In this document: positions 55,480 through 64,000 of the stretch, one piece after another
How positions within the stretch are numbered: position 1 is the stretch's first letter
Layout of the letters: every line of letters starts with the position of its first letter
Origin: Aeromonas jandaei
GTDB lineage: Bacteria > Pseudomonadota > Gammaproteobacteria > Enterobacterales > Aeromonadaceae
Length of the DNA: 64,000 bases
NCBI RefSeq assembly: GCF_037890695.1
Contig: NZ_CP149571.1
Coordinates: forward strand, 2,882,001 to 2,946,000
Reading direction: 5' to 3'
Program-made: the position numbers and the translations under genes
Notes under the pieces: generated by a model
The model's input: the letters and a program-made list of their open reading frames with translations, nothing else
What the model was told of the DNA's origin: nothing
Database searches by the model: none

Positions 55480-56832
55480 TCAGGCCGGAACCATGATCTG
55501 GGTAGCGACGATCACCACCAGCAGGCCGACGGCCACTGGCAGCGAAGTGCGTTTGACCACTTCGAACGGCGAGAGTTTGCCCATCCCCGCACAGGCGACC
55601 ACGACACCGGAGACCGGTGAAATGGTGCGGCCCAGGTTGGAGGCTTGCAGCATGGGGATCACCAGATAGGCCGGGTTGATGCCAAGGCTGGTGGCCAGAT
55701 TGGGGATCAGCTCCACGAAGGCGTAGAAGGGGGCGTTGCCCGAGCCGGTCGTGAAGGCGGCCAGGGTGGTGATCACCACCAGTGACAGCATCATGATCAT
55801 GCCGCCCGAGCCCAGATCCTGGGCGTGGGCCAGCAGGGTGTCGATAAAGCCGATGGTCATCAGACCCTGAGCGAAGACACCTGCACCGACCAGCAGCATC
55901 ACCACGCCGGCAAAGGCGTCGGCCATGTTGCGCCAACAGACCTGCAGACCATCCAGCAGCTCTTTGCCGTTGCGCAGGCGTACCAGCTCCAGCAGGCTGG
56001 CCAGTACCATGCACATGACGATGATGGTGACGATATCGAGCTGCGGGCCCCATTTGCCGTCAAACACCAGCACCCCGATGATGGGGGTGAAGGGGAGAAT
56101 GGCGTAGAAGCCGGGCGCCGTAGTGATGAGGTCGCTCGGTGCCACCGGCTCGTTGTGCTCGCCGGATTTCTGATCGAGGTAGCGCTGCCAGAAGAAGTGG
56201 GTCACCGCCATACAGGCGATGGCGACCAGCGAGATGGGCAGGGTCAGCTTGAAGGCAAAGTCCAGCAGCGGCATGTTGGCAGCCTGGGCGGCCATCACCA
56301 CGTCACCGGAGGTCGGAGCCAGAATGATGGCGGCCGGCGAGGCGCACACGGCGGCCGCGGCGCCACGGGAGATCCCCATGTTGACCATCAGCGGGAACAG
56401 GGTTGCCATCAGCAGCACGCCCAGACCGGTGGCGGAGCTGACCGCCAGCGACATGGCACAGGCCACCAGATAGGCGGCAACCAGCAGGATATAGGGGGAT
56501 TTGATGATGCCGAGCGGTTTGCTGGCCAGCTTGACCAGAATGGTGTTGGCACCGATGTGGCTCATGTAGCCGGCGAAGCCGCACAGCACCATGATCAGCA
56601 TCCCCAGTCCGCCGCCACGATCGTTGAGCAGGAAGCGGACATATTCGAAGATATCGGTGGCGATATAACCGGTGCTTGTCACCTTGCTCGGCAGCACCGG
56701 CTTGCCCATCAGGGCCGTGACGACCAGCAGCAGCAAGCCGCCGCTCAGCAACACGCCTGTCGCTGAGTATCCTTTGAAGATGGCGCGCCCGACCACCAGA
56801 GTGACCAGGGTGCCGATGATGAGTTCCAGCAT
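55480..56832 (-). CDS. dcuC: Anaerobic C4-dicarboxylate transporter, DcuC family
   Basis: 450 residues, the family length, with about twelve hydrophobic helices. Features typical of DcuC are SATGLGVLLMATLFPLM, SPAAIILAPTSGDVVMAA, a GSGNAPFYAF loop and SNLGRTISPVSGVVVACAG near the C-terminus. DcuC exports succinate during fermentation, or exchanges fumarate and succinate. Regulation by FNR or CRP is known in E. coli; here a CRP-like sequence lies about 80 bp upstream. Confidence 0.9.
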   Translation of the reverse strand: MLELIIGTLVTLVVGRAIFKGYSATGVLLSGGLLLLVVTALMGKPVLPSKVTSTGYIATDIFEYVRFLLNDRGGGLGMLIMVLCGFAGYMSHIGANTILVKLASKPLGIIKSPYILLVAAYLVACAMSLAVSSATGLGVLLMATLFPLMVNMGISRGAAAAVCASPAAIILAPTSGDVVMAAQAANMPLLDFAFKLTLPISLVAIACMAVTHFFWQRYLDQKSGEHNEPVAPSDLITTAPGFYAILPFTPIIGVLVFDGKWGPQLDIVTIIVMCMVLASLLELVRLRNGKELLDGLQVCWRNMADAFAGVVMLLVGAGVFAQGLMTIGFIDTLLAHAQDLGSGGMIMMLSLVVITTLAAFTTGSGNAPFYAFVELIPNLATSLGINPAYLVIPMLQASNLGRTISPVSGVVVACAGMGKLSPFEVVKRTSLPVAVGLLVVIVATQIMVPA

Positions 56833-56910
56833 CTATTCCATTCCATTAAACAAGAGGGGTTCGGAGTCTATTCCTATAGAGGTAATTTGGCGATATGAAA
56901 CTCGATGCAG

Positions 56911-56926
56911 TGTGAACCTAATCAAC
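56911..56926 (-). promoter_or_regulatory. CRP-like half-conserved site upstream of dcuC
   Basis: TGTGA-ACCTAA-TCAAC has one perfect CRP half and a partial second half, centred about 86 bp before the dcuC start. Weak evidence, given only because dcuC is a plausible target. The plus-strand gene at 57029 could use it equally. Confidence 0.25.
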
Positions 56927-57028
56927 GTTTGGCCAGTTTTGCAGAATTAAAGAAGGGTAAAGGTGCTTTACCCTGAATTTTTGACGTAATAGCCTTGCCG
57001 CCCTCAGGTTTTCTTTTGAGGCTTTTGT

Positions 57029-57493
57029 ATGGTTTTTCGTCGTTTGTCAGGTGTTAAACGCTGGATATGTCTCCTTTGCTGGATGTTGCTGCCGCTGCCG
57101 GCCGTTGCCATGAAGAACGATGGATTTCATCAGACCGGCCCCCATCAGGCGGTCGCCATGCGGCGATTGATGGCTGCCCACTCCTACGGTGTGGTGGTGG
57201 TGGCCAGAGGGCAGGTTCCCCGTTATGCCGCGCTGGCATCGCGCATGAGTGAGGGGGAGTGTATGAATCGCAATGGCATCCGGGTGGACGGTGTGGCGGT
57301 GCTGGTGATCCCCCGGTTCTATCCCGGGGAGGGAAAACGGGGGCTTTGCGAGCTGTGGCTGAAAGAGGGGGCAGATCAGGACTTTTTTGCCAACCGTCTT
57401 AAAAATGATCAGTTCATTCAGATAGATGGTCACGACATCAATGTGAAAAACTACCACCTCAACTGGCTGCGCATCAGTCGTTCTGCCCAATAA
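57029..57493 (+). CDS. Exported hypothetical protein with two cysteines
   Basis: 154 residues, GAGG seven bases before the ATG. A signal peptide is clear: basic start, hydrophobic core ICLLCWMLLPLP and a likely AVA cleavage site. The mature protein, about 127 residues, has two cysteines (C78, C107), which could form a disulfide in the periplasm. Between them lies a strand-rich stretch, GVAVLVIPRFYPGEGKRG. I recognise no family or catalytic motif. It stands divergent from dcuC and 182 bp before another exported-protein gene. Confidence 0.65.
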   Translation: MVFRRLSGVKRWICLLCWMLLPLPAVAMKNDGFHQTGPHQAVAMRRLMAAHSYGVVVVARGQVPRYAALASRMSEGECMNRNGIRVDGVAVLVIPRFYPGEGKRGLCELWLKEGADQDFFANRLKNDQFIQIDGHDINVKNYHLNWLRISRSAQ

Positions 57494-57675
57494 AAATACA
57501 GATTTGGCCTTGTGCCATACTCTGCTCACGGAACCTGTGAGCGGGCTCTGATTTCTGACCCATCATTGTGTTGCGCCATATCTTTGGCACACATAGGCTA
57601 TAGACGTTATCTGTGTGGCGGCGCGTTTCCCCAAGGTCGGTACTTCGCCCGTGCAATCAAGGAAGGTAGTCTGGC

Positions 57676-58296
57676 ATGGTCAGCAAGTTCTATGGAGTGG
57701 TAGTGGGGGTTGCGGCGCTGCTGTTGCCCCTGGCGAGTCAGGCGCAGCCAATCAGGCCGCAAGTGGTCCCCGAGTCCCGTATCAATGTTCGTTTTTATGA
57801 GGTCAGTGCAACCCAGCCAGATCAACTGGCCCGGGCCATCGCCCAGAGTGCCCCCAAGGTGAACGGCAACCCCGTGCTTGGCAAGGCGAGTTACCAGCTC
57901 GATTGGCAACTGGAGACCGATCAGCTGCAGGGGCTCTGTCAGCTGAGCAGAGTCACCGTCACCACCCGTGCGACGGTTGAGTTACCTCGCTGGCGCCAGA
58001 GTGAAAGTAGTGGTGAAGGGAAGAACAACGCGGCCGATCCGGCGCGCCAGCGCTGGGCTCGCTTGCTGGCCAGCATGTTCGACTATGAGTCCCGCTTCAA
58101 GGAGATGGTTCAACAAGGTGCCAATCAGGTTGGCGGCGCCATTGCTGACTTGCCTGCCCACAGCGACTGTCAGGCACTGCGTTATGCAGCCTGGGCGGCG
58201 GGGCAGGGAGAGTTGGTGAAGATCCGCAGCCGGATTGCCGATTTTCAGCGACAAACCCGTTATGGCGAGCAACTTGGAGTCCACTGGCCCAAGTAG
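57676..58296 (+). CDS. Exported DUF922-like protein lacking the protease HExxH
   Basis: 206 residues, with a signal peptide (hydrophobic YGVVVGVAALLLPLAS, cleavage before QPIRP). The mature part follows the DUF922 pattern of predicted secreted zinc proteases: RFYEVSATQPDQL, YQLDWQLE, a cysteine in LCQLSRVTVT, ELPRW, then a helix and a second cysteine (C165). At the place of HExxH the sequence reads YESRF (137-141): the glutamate stays, both histidines are gone. If the family assignment is right it cannot bind zinc there and is a non-catalytic relative. Role unknown; family call from recalled pattern only. Confidence 0.6.
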   Translation: MVSKFYGVVVGVAALLLPLASQAQPIRPQVVPESRINVRFYEVSATQPDQLARAIAQSAPKVNGNPVLGKASYQLDWQLETDQLQGLCQLSRVTVTTRATVELPRWRQSESSGEGKNNAADPARQRWARLLASMFDYESRFKEMVQQGANQVGGAIADLPAHSDCQALRYAAWAAGQGELVKIRSRIADFQRQTRYGEQLGVHWPK

Positions 58297-58324
58297 TCGA
58301 GCTAATCAAGATAGGCATACGAGA

Positions 58325-58348
58325 AAGGCCGCCCCTGTGGGCGGCCTT
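58325..58348. terminator. Bidirectional terminator between the DUF922-like gene and mnmC
   Basis: Ten-base stem AAGGCCGCCC / GGGCGGCCTT with a CTGT loop between convergent genes. Confidence 0.85.
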
Positions 58349-58368
58349 GTCGTTTCGGGTCGTTGGCA

Positions 58369-60366
58369 TTATGCCAGCGCTTTGCCCTTGAGCAGCTTGC
58401 GTACCCAGTAGCGGGCCGGGTGGAGCGCTTCCAGCAGATCGGCTGCCAGCGGCAGCGGATCACCGCAGATCTCGCTGGCAAGCAGCTCGCCACAAAGTGG
58501 CGCCGAGCAGAGACCCCGTGAGCCCAGCGCCCCCAGCACATAGAGGCCGGGGTGGCACGGTAGGGGGGCGGCACCTTGCTGATTGGTGTGCAGCCCGGCG
58601 TAGTGATCCGCTAGGCTTGCCAATCTGGCGACTGGCCCCACCACCGGCAGGTGATCCCGACTGGCGCAGCGCACGCCTACCCGAGCCTCATTGCCGCTGA
58701 CATCCACCTCGCCGGGCCAGCTCTGCTGTGGCAGGCAGGCTTGCAGCCGCGCCTGGTTCTGGCGCTGCTCTTCAGCGCGAAACGCAAGATCGGTCTGGTT
58801 GCGGCCATAGCTGGCACCGATGCAGTGGTGATCCTTATGGGCCGGAGTGAGATAGCCATCGTAGCAGAGCACGGTATTGAGCTGGCTCAGGCTGGCCGAG
58901 GTCGGCACATGGCTCACCTGACCACGCACCGGATAGAGCGGCAGCTCGGCAAAGGGGATGAGCGCAGGCAGCTTGTGTCCGGCGGCAACCACCAGATTGG
59001 GGGCTTGCCAGCGGCGTCCGTCACGGCTCTCGACCAGCCAGCCATCCACCTGTTCGGCAATGGCAACCACCTCGGTGTTGAACACCACCTCAAGCAGCCC
59101 GCTGGCTTGTGCTTCTTTGATCGCTGCGCGGGTGAGATCCGCCGGGCAGAGCCAGCCTCCCTGCGGGTAGCTGACGCCGCTGTGGCCGCAGGGCAGGCCG
59201 ACGACCTGTTCTACTTCCGCGGTCGAGAGCGGTTGCATCAGCTCGGACGGGAAGGGGCCCTGACTCATTTTCGCCAGCTTGGCTGCCGATTTGTCGTCAT
59301 AACCGAGCTGGGTTACCCCGCACAGGGCAAAGGCGACGGGATGGCGCTCGGCCAGTGCCAGCAGGCGGTGACGGGCATAGCCAAAGGCGAGCGAATAGAA
59401 GCGTGACAGCGCATCGTGCTCGCCGTTAAGCAGTGGATAGAGGGCTCCCTGCCGGTTGCCTGAGGCGCCGTTGGCTGGCTCGTCATCTTCACAGAGCAGG
59501 GTCACCTTGCGGCCACGCTCTACCAGCGAGAGCGCCGTCATGGCCGAGGCGATGCCGCCGCCAATGATCAGCACCTCGCCATCCCTGCCTGCCGGGCGGG
59601 CATACCAGGGGGCAATGGTATGTTGCGGCTGCTTGTCGGTGCGATCCCCCGCCAGCATCTCCCGCTTGCTACCGTGCCCTTTCACCTTCTTCATGGCAAA
59701 GCCTGCAGCAATCAGGCCGCGGCGTACGAAGCCGGCACAGGTGAAGGTGGCGATAGTGGCGGCAGGACGGGCAAGGCGAGCCAGACCGTCGAACAACGCT
59801 TGCGTCCACATCTCGGGGTTCTTGGCGGGGGAAAAGCCATCCAGATACCAGGCATCCACCAATCCATCTGCGTGGTGGGGCAGTTGCGGCGTCATGTCCT
59901 TGATATCGCCCAACCAGAGATCGAGCCGGATCCGGCCATCGGCAAAGATAAGGCGATGGCAGCCGGACACCGGGATGGGCCACTGCGCGATGAGATCCTG
60001 GCTCAAGGAAGAGAGTTCGGGCCAGGCGGCCAACGCCTTGCGCAGATCGCCCTGGGTCAGGGGGTATTTTTCAAAACTAATGAAGTGAAGGCGGGAGCCG
60101 TTGCCGGTTTGGGGCGCCTGTTCCAGAAAGGCTGCCATTGTCGCCAGAAAGTTAAGACCTGTGCCGAAACCTGTCTCACCTATCACGAAAGTGTCACGAT
60201 CGTGGTGCAAAAATCGCGCTGGCAGCCGGTTTTGCTGCAAAAAGACATAGCGCGTTTCAGCTAGACCGTTATCATTGGAAAAGTACACATCCCCGAACTC
60301 ACTGGAGACTGGAGTTCCCGCCTCGTTCCAGTCCAATCGGGCATGATGTAAGGATGTTTGACTCAC
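58369..60366 (-). CDS. mnmC: Bifunctional tRNA 5-methylaminomethyl-2-thiouridine synthesis enzyme MnmC
   Basis: 665 residues from a GTG that follows GAGGA by four bases; the frame extends seven codons further to another GTG. The N-terminal methyltransferase domain (MnmC2, about 1-240) has [17 protein letters not shown] and the SAM-binding [12 protein letters not shown]. The C-terminal FAD oxidoreductase domain (MnmC1) begins with [16 protein letters not shown]. Together they convert cmnm5(s2)U34 to mnm5(s2)U34 in certain tRNAs. Divergent from fabB, as in E. coli. Confidence 0.95.
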   Translation of the reverse strand: MSQTSLHHARLDWNEAGTPVSSEFGDVYFSNDNGLAETRYVFLQQNRLPARFLHHDRDTFVIGETGFGTGLNFLATMAAFLEQAPQTGNGSRLHFISFEKYPLTQGDLRKALAAWPELSSLSQDLIAQWPIPVSGCHRLIFADGRIRLDLWLGDIKDMTPQLPHHADGLVDAWYLDGFSPAKNPEMWTQALFDGLARLARPAATIATFTCAGFVRRGLIAAGFAMKKVKGHGSKREMLAGDRTDKQPQHTIAPWYARPAGRDGEVLIIGGGIASAMTALSLVERGRKVTLLCEDDEPANGASGNRQGALYPLLNGEHDALSRFYSLAFGYARHRLLALAERHPVAFALCGVTQLGYDDKSAAKLAKMSQGPFPSELMQPLSTAEVEQVVGLPCGHSGVSYPQGGWLCPADLTRAAIKEAQASGLLEVVFNTEVVAIAEQVDGWLVESRDGRRWQAPNLVVAAGHKLPALIPFAELPLYPVRGQVSHVPTSASLSQLNTVLCYDGYLTPAHKDHHCIGASYGRNQTDLAFRAEEQRQNQARLQACLPQQSWPGEVDVSGNEARVGVRCASRDHLPVVGPVARLASLADHYAGLHTNQQGAAPLPCHPGLYVLGALGSRGLCSAPLCGELLASEICGDPLPLAADLLEALHPARYWVRKLLKGKALA

Positions 60367-60477
60367 GTTTTCCTCGGCTCGCGTCACAAAAACGCGGGCA
60401 TTCTACGTGAAAGCAGACCAGTTTGGCAGCCGAAAGCGGGTAGACTTGGCGCCAGTTTTTCCAGACGAGATGAATTA

Positions 60478-61903
<1,426 letters not shown>

Positions 61904-61960
61904 TCAGGTGAGATCACACCAATGAGCCTGCTCCGCATCTTGGGAGAAAGGCAGATAGCA

Positions 61961-61985
61961 AGAAGGGAGCCGGAGGCTCCCTTCT
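61961..61985. terminator. Terminator after ybjL
   Basis: Eleven-base stem AGAAGGGAGCC / GGCTCCCTTCT with a GGA loop, followed by TTGTT on the plus strand and CTTGC on the minus. It closes ybjL, which is on the minus strand. Confidence 0.8.
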
Positions 61986-62009
61986 TTGTTAGCGGTAACT
62001 TGATGGGTG

Positions 62010-63695
62010 CTAGAACCAGAAGCCGATGATAAAGGAGCCTGCCAGCGTCAGCATCACGTTGGCCACCGCATAGGTCCCTGCGTAGCCAAGCGCCGGAATG
62101 GAGCTGTTGGCGGCCTCGTTGACCACATCCATGGCGGGGGCGCAGGTACGGGCACCTGTGATGGCGCCGAGCAGCAGTGCCGGGTTCATCTTCAATACCC
62201 AGACCCCGAACAGGTAGCCGACCAGTACCGGCAGGGTGGTGACCAGCATACCGGAGAAGAGCACCACGGCACCCACTTCGCTCAGGTGGTCCAGAATGCC
62301 GCCACCCGCCTTGAGACCGGTGCTCACCATAAAGACCGCCAGACCAAGATCCTTGGCCAGTCGCAGGGCGCCCGGGGGCACGTAGCCGACCGTCGGGTGG
62401 TTGGCCCGCAGATACCCCATCAGAATGCCTGCCAGCAGCAGACCGACCGCGTTGCCGAGGCCAAATTCAATCTGGCCGAACACCAGTGAGACGGAACCGA
62501 TCAGCAGCCCCAGCACGAAGAAGGTGGTGAAGGCCACCAGATCCGTGGTCTGGCTGTGGATACTGATAAAGCCGATCTTGTTGGCCAGCAGTTTGACCCG
62601 CTGTTTTTCGCCGCTGATCTGCAGCACGTCGCCTTTTTGCAGCATGATGTTGCGATCGAACGGCATCTCGATTTGCGAGCGCACCACCCGGTTGAGGAAG
62701 CATCCCTTCTCGGTCAGGTTGAGTTCCACCAGATGACGACCCACCACGGAGTCGTTCTTTACCACGATCTCTTCGGTGACGATCTGCAGGTCGAGCAGGT
62801 TGCGATCAAACACCTCTTTACCGTTGCGGTAGTTGACGTCCAGCTTCTCGTGGCTCTCGGGATAGCCCACCAGCGCGATCTCGTCCCCTTCCTGAATGAC
62901 GGCATCGCCATCGGGACTGGCGAGAATGCCGTTGCGGCGGATCCGCTCCACATAGCAGCCGGTGTGGGGGTAGATGCCGGTCTCGCGCAAGGTGCGGCCG
63001 CCAATCCAGGCTGCCAGTTCGGGGCCAACCCGATAGGCGCGGATGATGGGCAGGTAGGTCTTGCGACTGTCGCTGTCGGAGAGACCCCGCTCACGGGCAA
63101 TTTTTTGCGCCTCGGTGTTGAGATCGAGCCGTGCCAGCGACGGCAGGTAGCGCACGACCAGCATCAGGCCAACCAGGCCCACCAGATAGGTCAGGGCGTA
63201 GCCGATACCCATGTTGTCGAGCACCGCCTGCATATCGGTCTGATGGGGCAGGTTGAGCAGACCGCTACGCAGGGCATCCTGGGCACCGACCAGCGCAGGG
63301 GTCGAGGTGAGCGACCCCGCCAGAATGCCGGCCGCCATCCCGGGCCCCAGATTGAAGAACTTGGCCAGCCCTACCGTCAGGAAGAGGGCGGTCAGCAGGA
63401 TCACCAGAGTCAGGGTGATGTAGTGGATGCCATCGCGCAGGAAGACGCTGAAGAAGTGGGGCCCCGCTTCGATCCCCACGCAGAAGATGAAGAGCATGAA
63501 GCCGACGTTCTCGGTCGTGGCGGTGAACTCGAAGCCCATCTGGCCAAACAGCAGGGCGGTAAACAGCACACCTATGGTGTTGCCAATCTGAAAGTTGCCA
63601 ATCCGTACCTTGCCAAGCAGCAGGCCAAAAGCCAGCACCACGAAGAGCAGCAGGGAGTCGCTTTGATGTAGCAGTGTCACAAAGTCTATGGTCAT
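62010..63695 (-). CDS. ybjL: AspT/YidE-family transporter, YbjL-like
   Basis: 561 residues from MTIDFVTLL, equal to E. coli YbjL; a longer frame to 63818 has no better start. Two blocks of five or six membrane helices flank a soluble middle with two RCK_C (TrkA_C) regulatory domains (about 205-375), where [27 protein letters not shown] and KGCFLNRV are visible. The last block has [12 protein letters not shown] and [15 protein letters not shown]. The family includes the aspartate/alanine exchanger AspT; the substrate of YbjL is unknown. No good ribosome site was seen before the ATG. Confidence 0.9.
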   Translation of the reverse strand: MTIDFVTLLHQSDSLLLFVVLAFGLLLGKVRIGNFQIGNTIGVLFTALLFGQMGFEFTATTENVGFMLFIFCVGIEAGPHFFSVFLRDGIHYITLTLVILLTALFLTVGLAKFFNLGPGMAAGILAGSLTSTPALVGAQDALRSGLLNLPHQTDMQAVLDNMGIGYALTYLVGLVGLMLVVRYLPSLARLDLNTEAQKIARERGLSDSDSRKTYLPIIRAYRVGPELAAWIGGRTLRETGIYPHTGCYVERIRRNGILASPDGDAVIQEGDEIALVGYPESHEKLDVNYRNGKEVFDRNLLDLQIVTEEIVVKNDSVVGRHLVELNLTEKGCFLNRVVRSQIEMPFDRNIMLQKGDVLQISGEKQRVKLLANKIGFISIHSQTTDLVAFTTFFVLGLLIGSVSLVFGQIEFGLGNAVGLLLAGILMGYLRANHPTVGYVPPGALRLAKDLGLAVFMVSTGLKAGGGILDHLSEVGAVVLFSGMLVTTLPVLVGYLFGVWVLKMNPALLLGAITGARTCAPAMDVVNEAANSSIPALGYAGTYAVANVMLTLAGSFIIGFWF

Positions 63696-63934
63696 GCCCG
63701 GAAAAACCGAGGAAAAAAGTGGGGCCGATATTGTGCCGGATCTATCCCCAATAAAGAAGCGCAAGGGGCCGATTAATCGAAAGGGATCTCGCACTATTTC
63801 GAGGCGATAGGGGGGCAAGGGGGAAAAAGAGGGAGCTTATTGCTGTGTCCCCCAGTGTCAATTAGTGAAAAATGCTGGTGGCCTGGCTTGGGGGATGGCA
63901 GAGGTAAAAACTTTAGATTCTGCTGCCACTACGC

Positions 63935-63948
63935 TTGATCGAGATCAG
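63935..63948 (+). promoter_or_regulatory. FNR-like site near the right edge
   Basis: TTGATCGAGATCAG matches TTGAT-N4-ATCAA with one mismatch. It is about 240 bp from the ybjL start but only 42 bp before a likely GTG start on the plus strand, so it probably serves the gene that leaves the window. Confidence 0.45.
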
Positions 63949-63989
63949 TTTCAGAAGATTCAACCAGCGGGATCAGAGGGGGGCTCGAG

Positions 63990-64000
63990 GTGAAACAGGG
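63990..64000 (+). CDS. Possible start of a further gene (truncated by window edge)
   Basis: A GTG at 63990 follows AGAGGGGGG by six bases, a good ribosome site, and reads VKQ before the window ends. The preceding stretch 63696-63989 holds no other gene on either strand that I can support. Only three codons are visible, so the product is unknown. Confidence 0.3.

Noticed and set aside
53846..55669. 607-residue plus-strand frame opposite the nucleotidase gene
   Set aside because: Antisense shadow; the minus-strand product has all family motifs and the ribosome site.
60367..60477. FabR/FadR operator in the fabB promoter
   Set aside because: I looked for the known palindromes in this gap, but no segment matched well enough to report.

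Overview
The window looks like chromosomal core DNA of a GC-rich gammaproteobacterium, most likely Aeromonas. This is inferred from gene content and order (ybaN-apt-dnaX-ybaB, divergent mnmC/fabB, an anaerobic glpABC operon, SOS-linked polB, Enterobacteria-like MnmC, YbjL, YgjP and DusC alongside non-enteric genes). No 16S gene is present to prove it. About 49 genes are called, plus seven tRNA genes. I see no phage, insertion sequence, CRISPR array or classical defence island. The unusual material sits in RNA genes, intergenic repeats and a few divergent or damaged genes.

Layout: 1-8452 is the 3' part of a giant type-I-secreted RTX adhesin. 8539-12734 (minus) is glpABC with FNR-like and GlpR-like sites in front of glpA. 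12886-24903 holds a PilZ protein, YchJ, a chemoreceptor, an Mlc-like ROK regulator, the DTW tRNA-modifying enzyme, a YfcA permease, LysR, EamA and AraC genes, a small TTG-started ORF, the OLD-family nuclease YbjD and a membrane protein. 24982-27045 is glgX. 27242-28296 is a tandem array of seven identical initiator tRNA genes with a 163-bp period. 28480-33043 carries an M17 peptidase with YjjG, a periplasmic binding protein, a DksA-like protein and DusC.

33167-37432 is ybaN-apt-dnaX-ybaB, ending in a terminator with no recR behind it. 37593-42776 has two TDT/SLAC1 transporters, each divergent from a regulator (GlxA-type, LysR-type), flanking nfo. 42973-45130 is a tandem pair of lpxM-like acyltransferases. 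45314-47302 has a RIO kinase, a GNAT enzyme and a tRNA deacylase. 47513-50281 is polB then dinI, each behind a LexA-type box. 50409-56832 (minus) has a DUF2927-like protein, YgjP, a frameshifted membrane glycosyltransferase, a nucleotidase and DcuC. 57029-58296 holds two small exported proteins of unknown role. 58369-63695 is mnmC, fabB, a 19-copy AGAGC repeat and ybjL. A probable further gene begins at 63990.

Functional themes: tRNA supply, modification and quality control (initiator array, TapT, DusC, MnmC, ProXp-like), anaerobic metabolism (glpABC, dcuC, FNR-like sites), SOS response and DNA repair (polB, dinI, nfo, dnaX), and the cell envelope (RTX adhesin, LpxM pair). The best candidate for something undescribed is the initiator-tRNA array, whose six spacers carry two hairpins each, the first showing compensatory base changes between copies.
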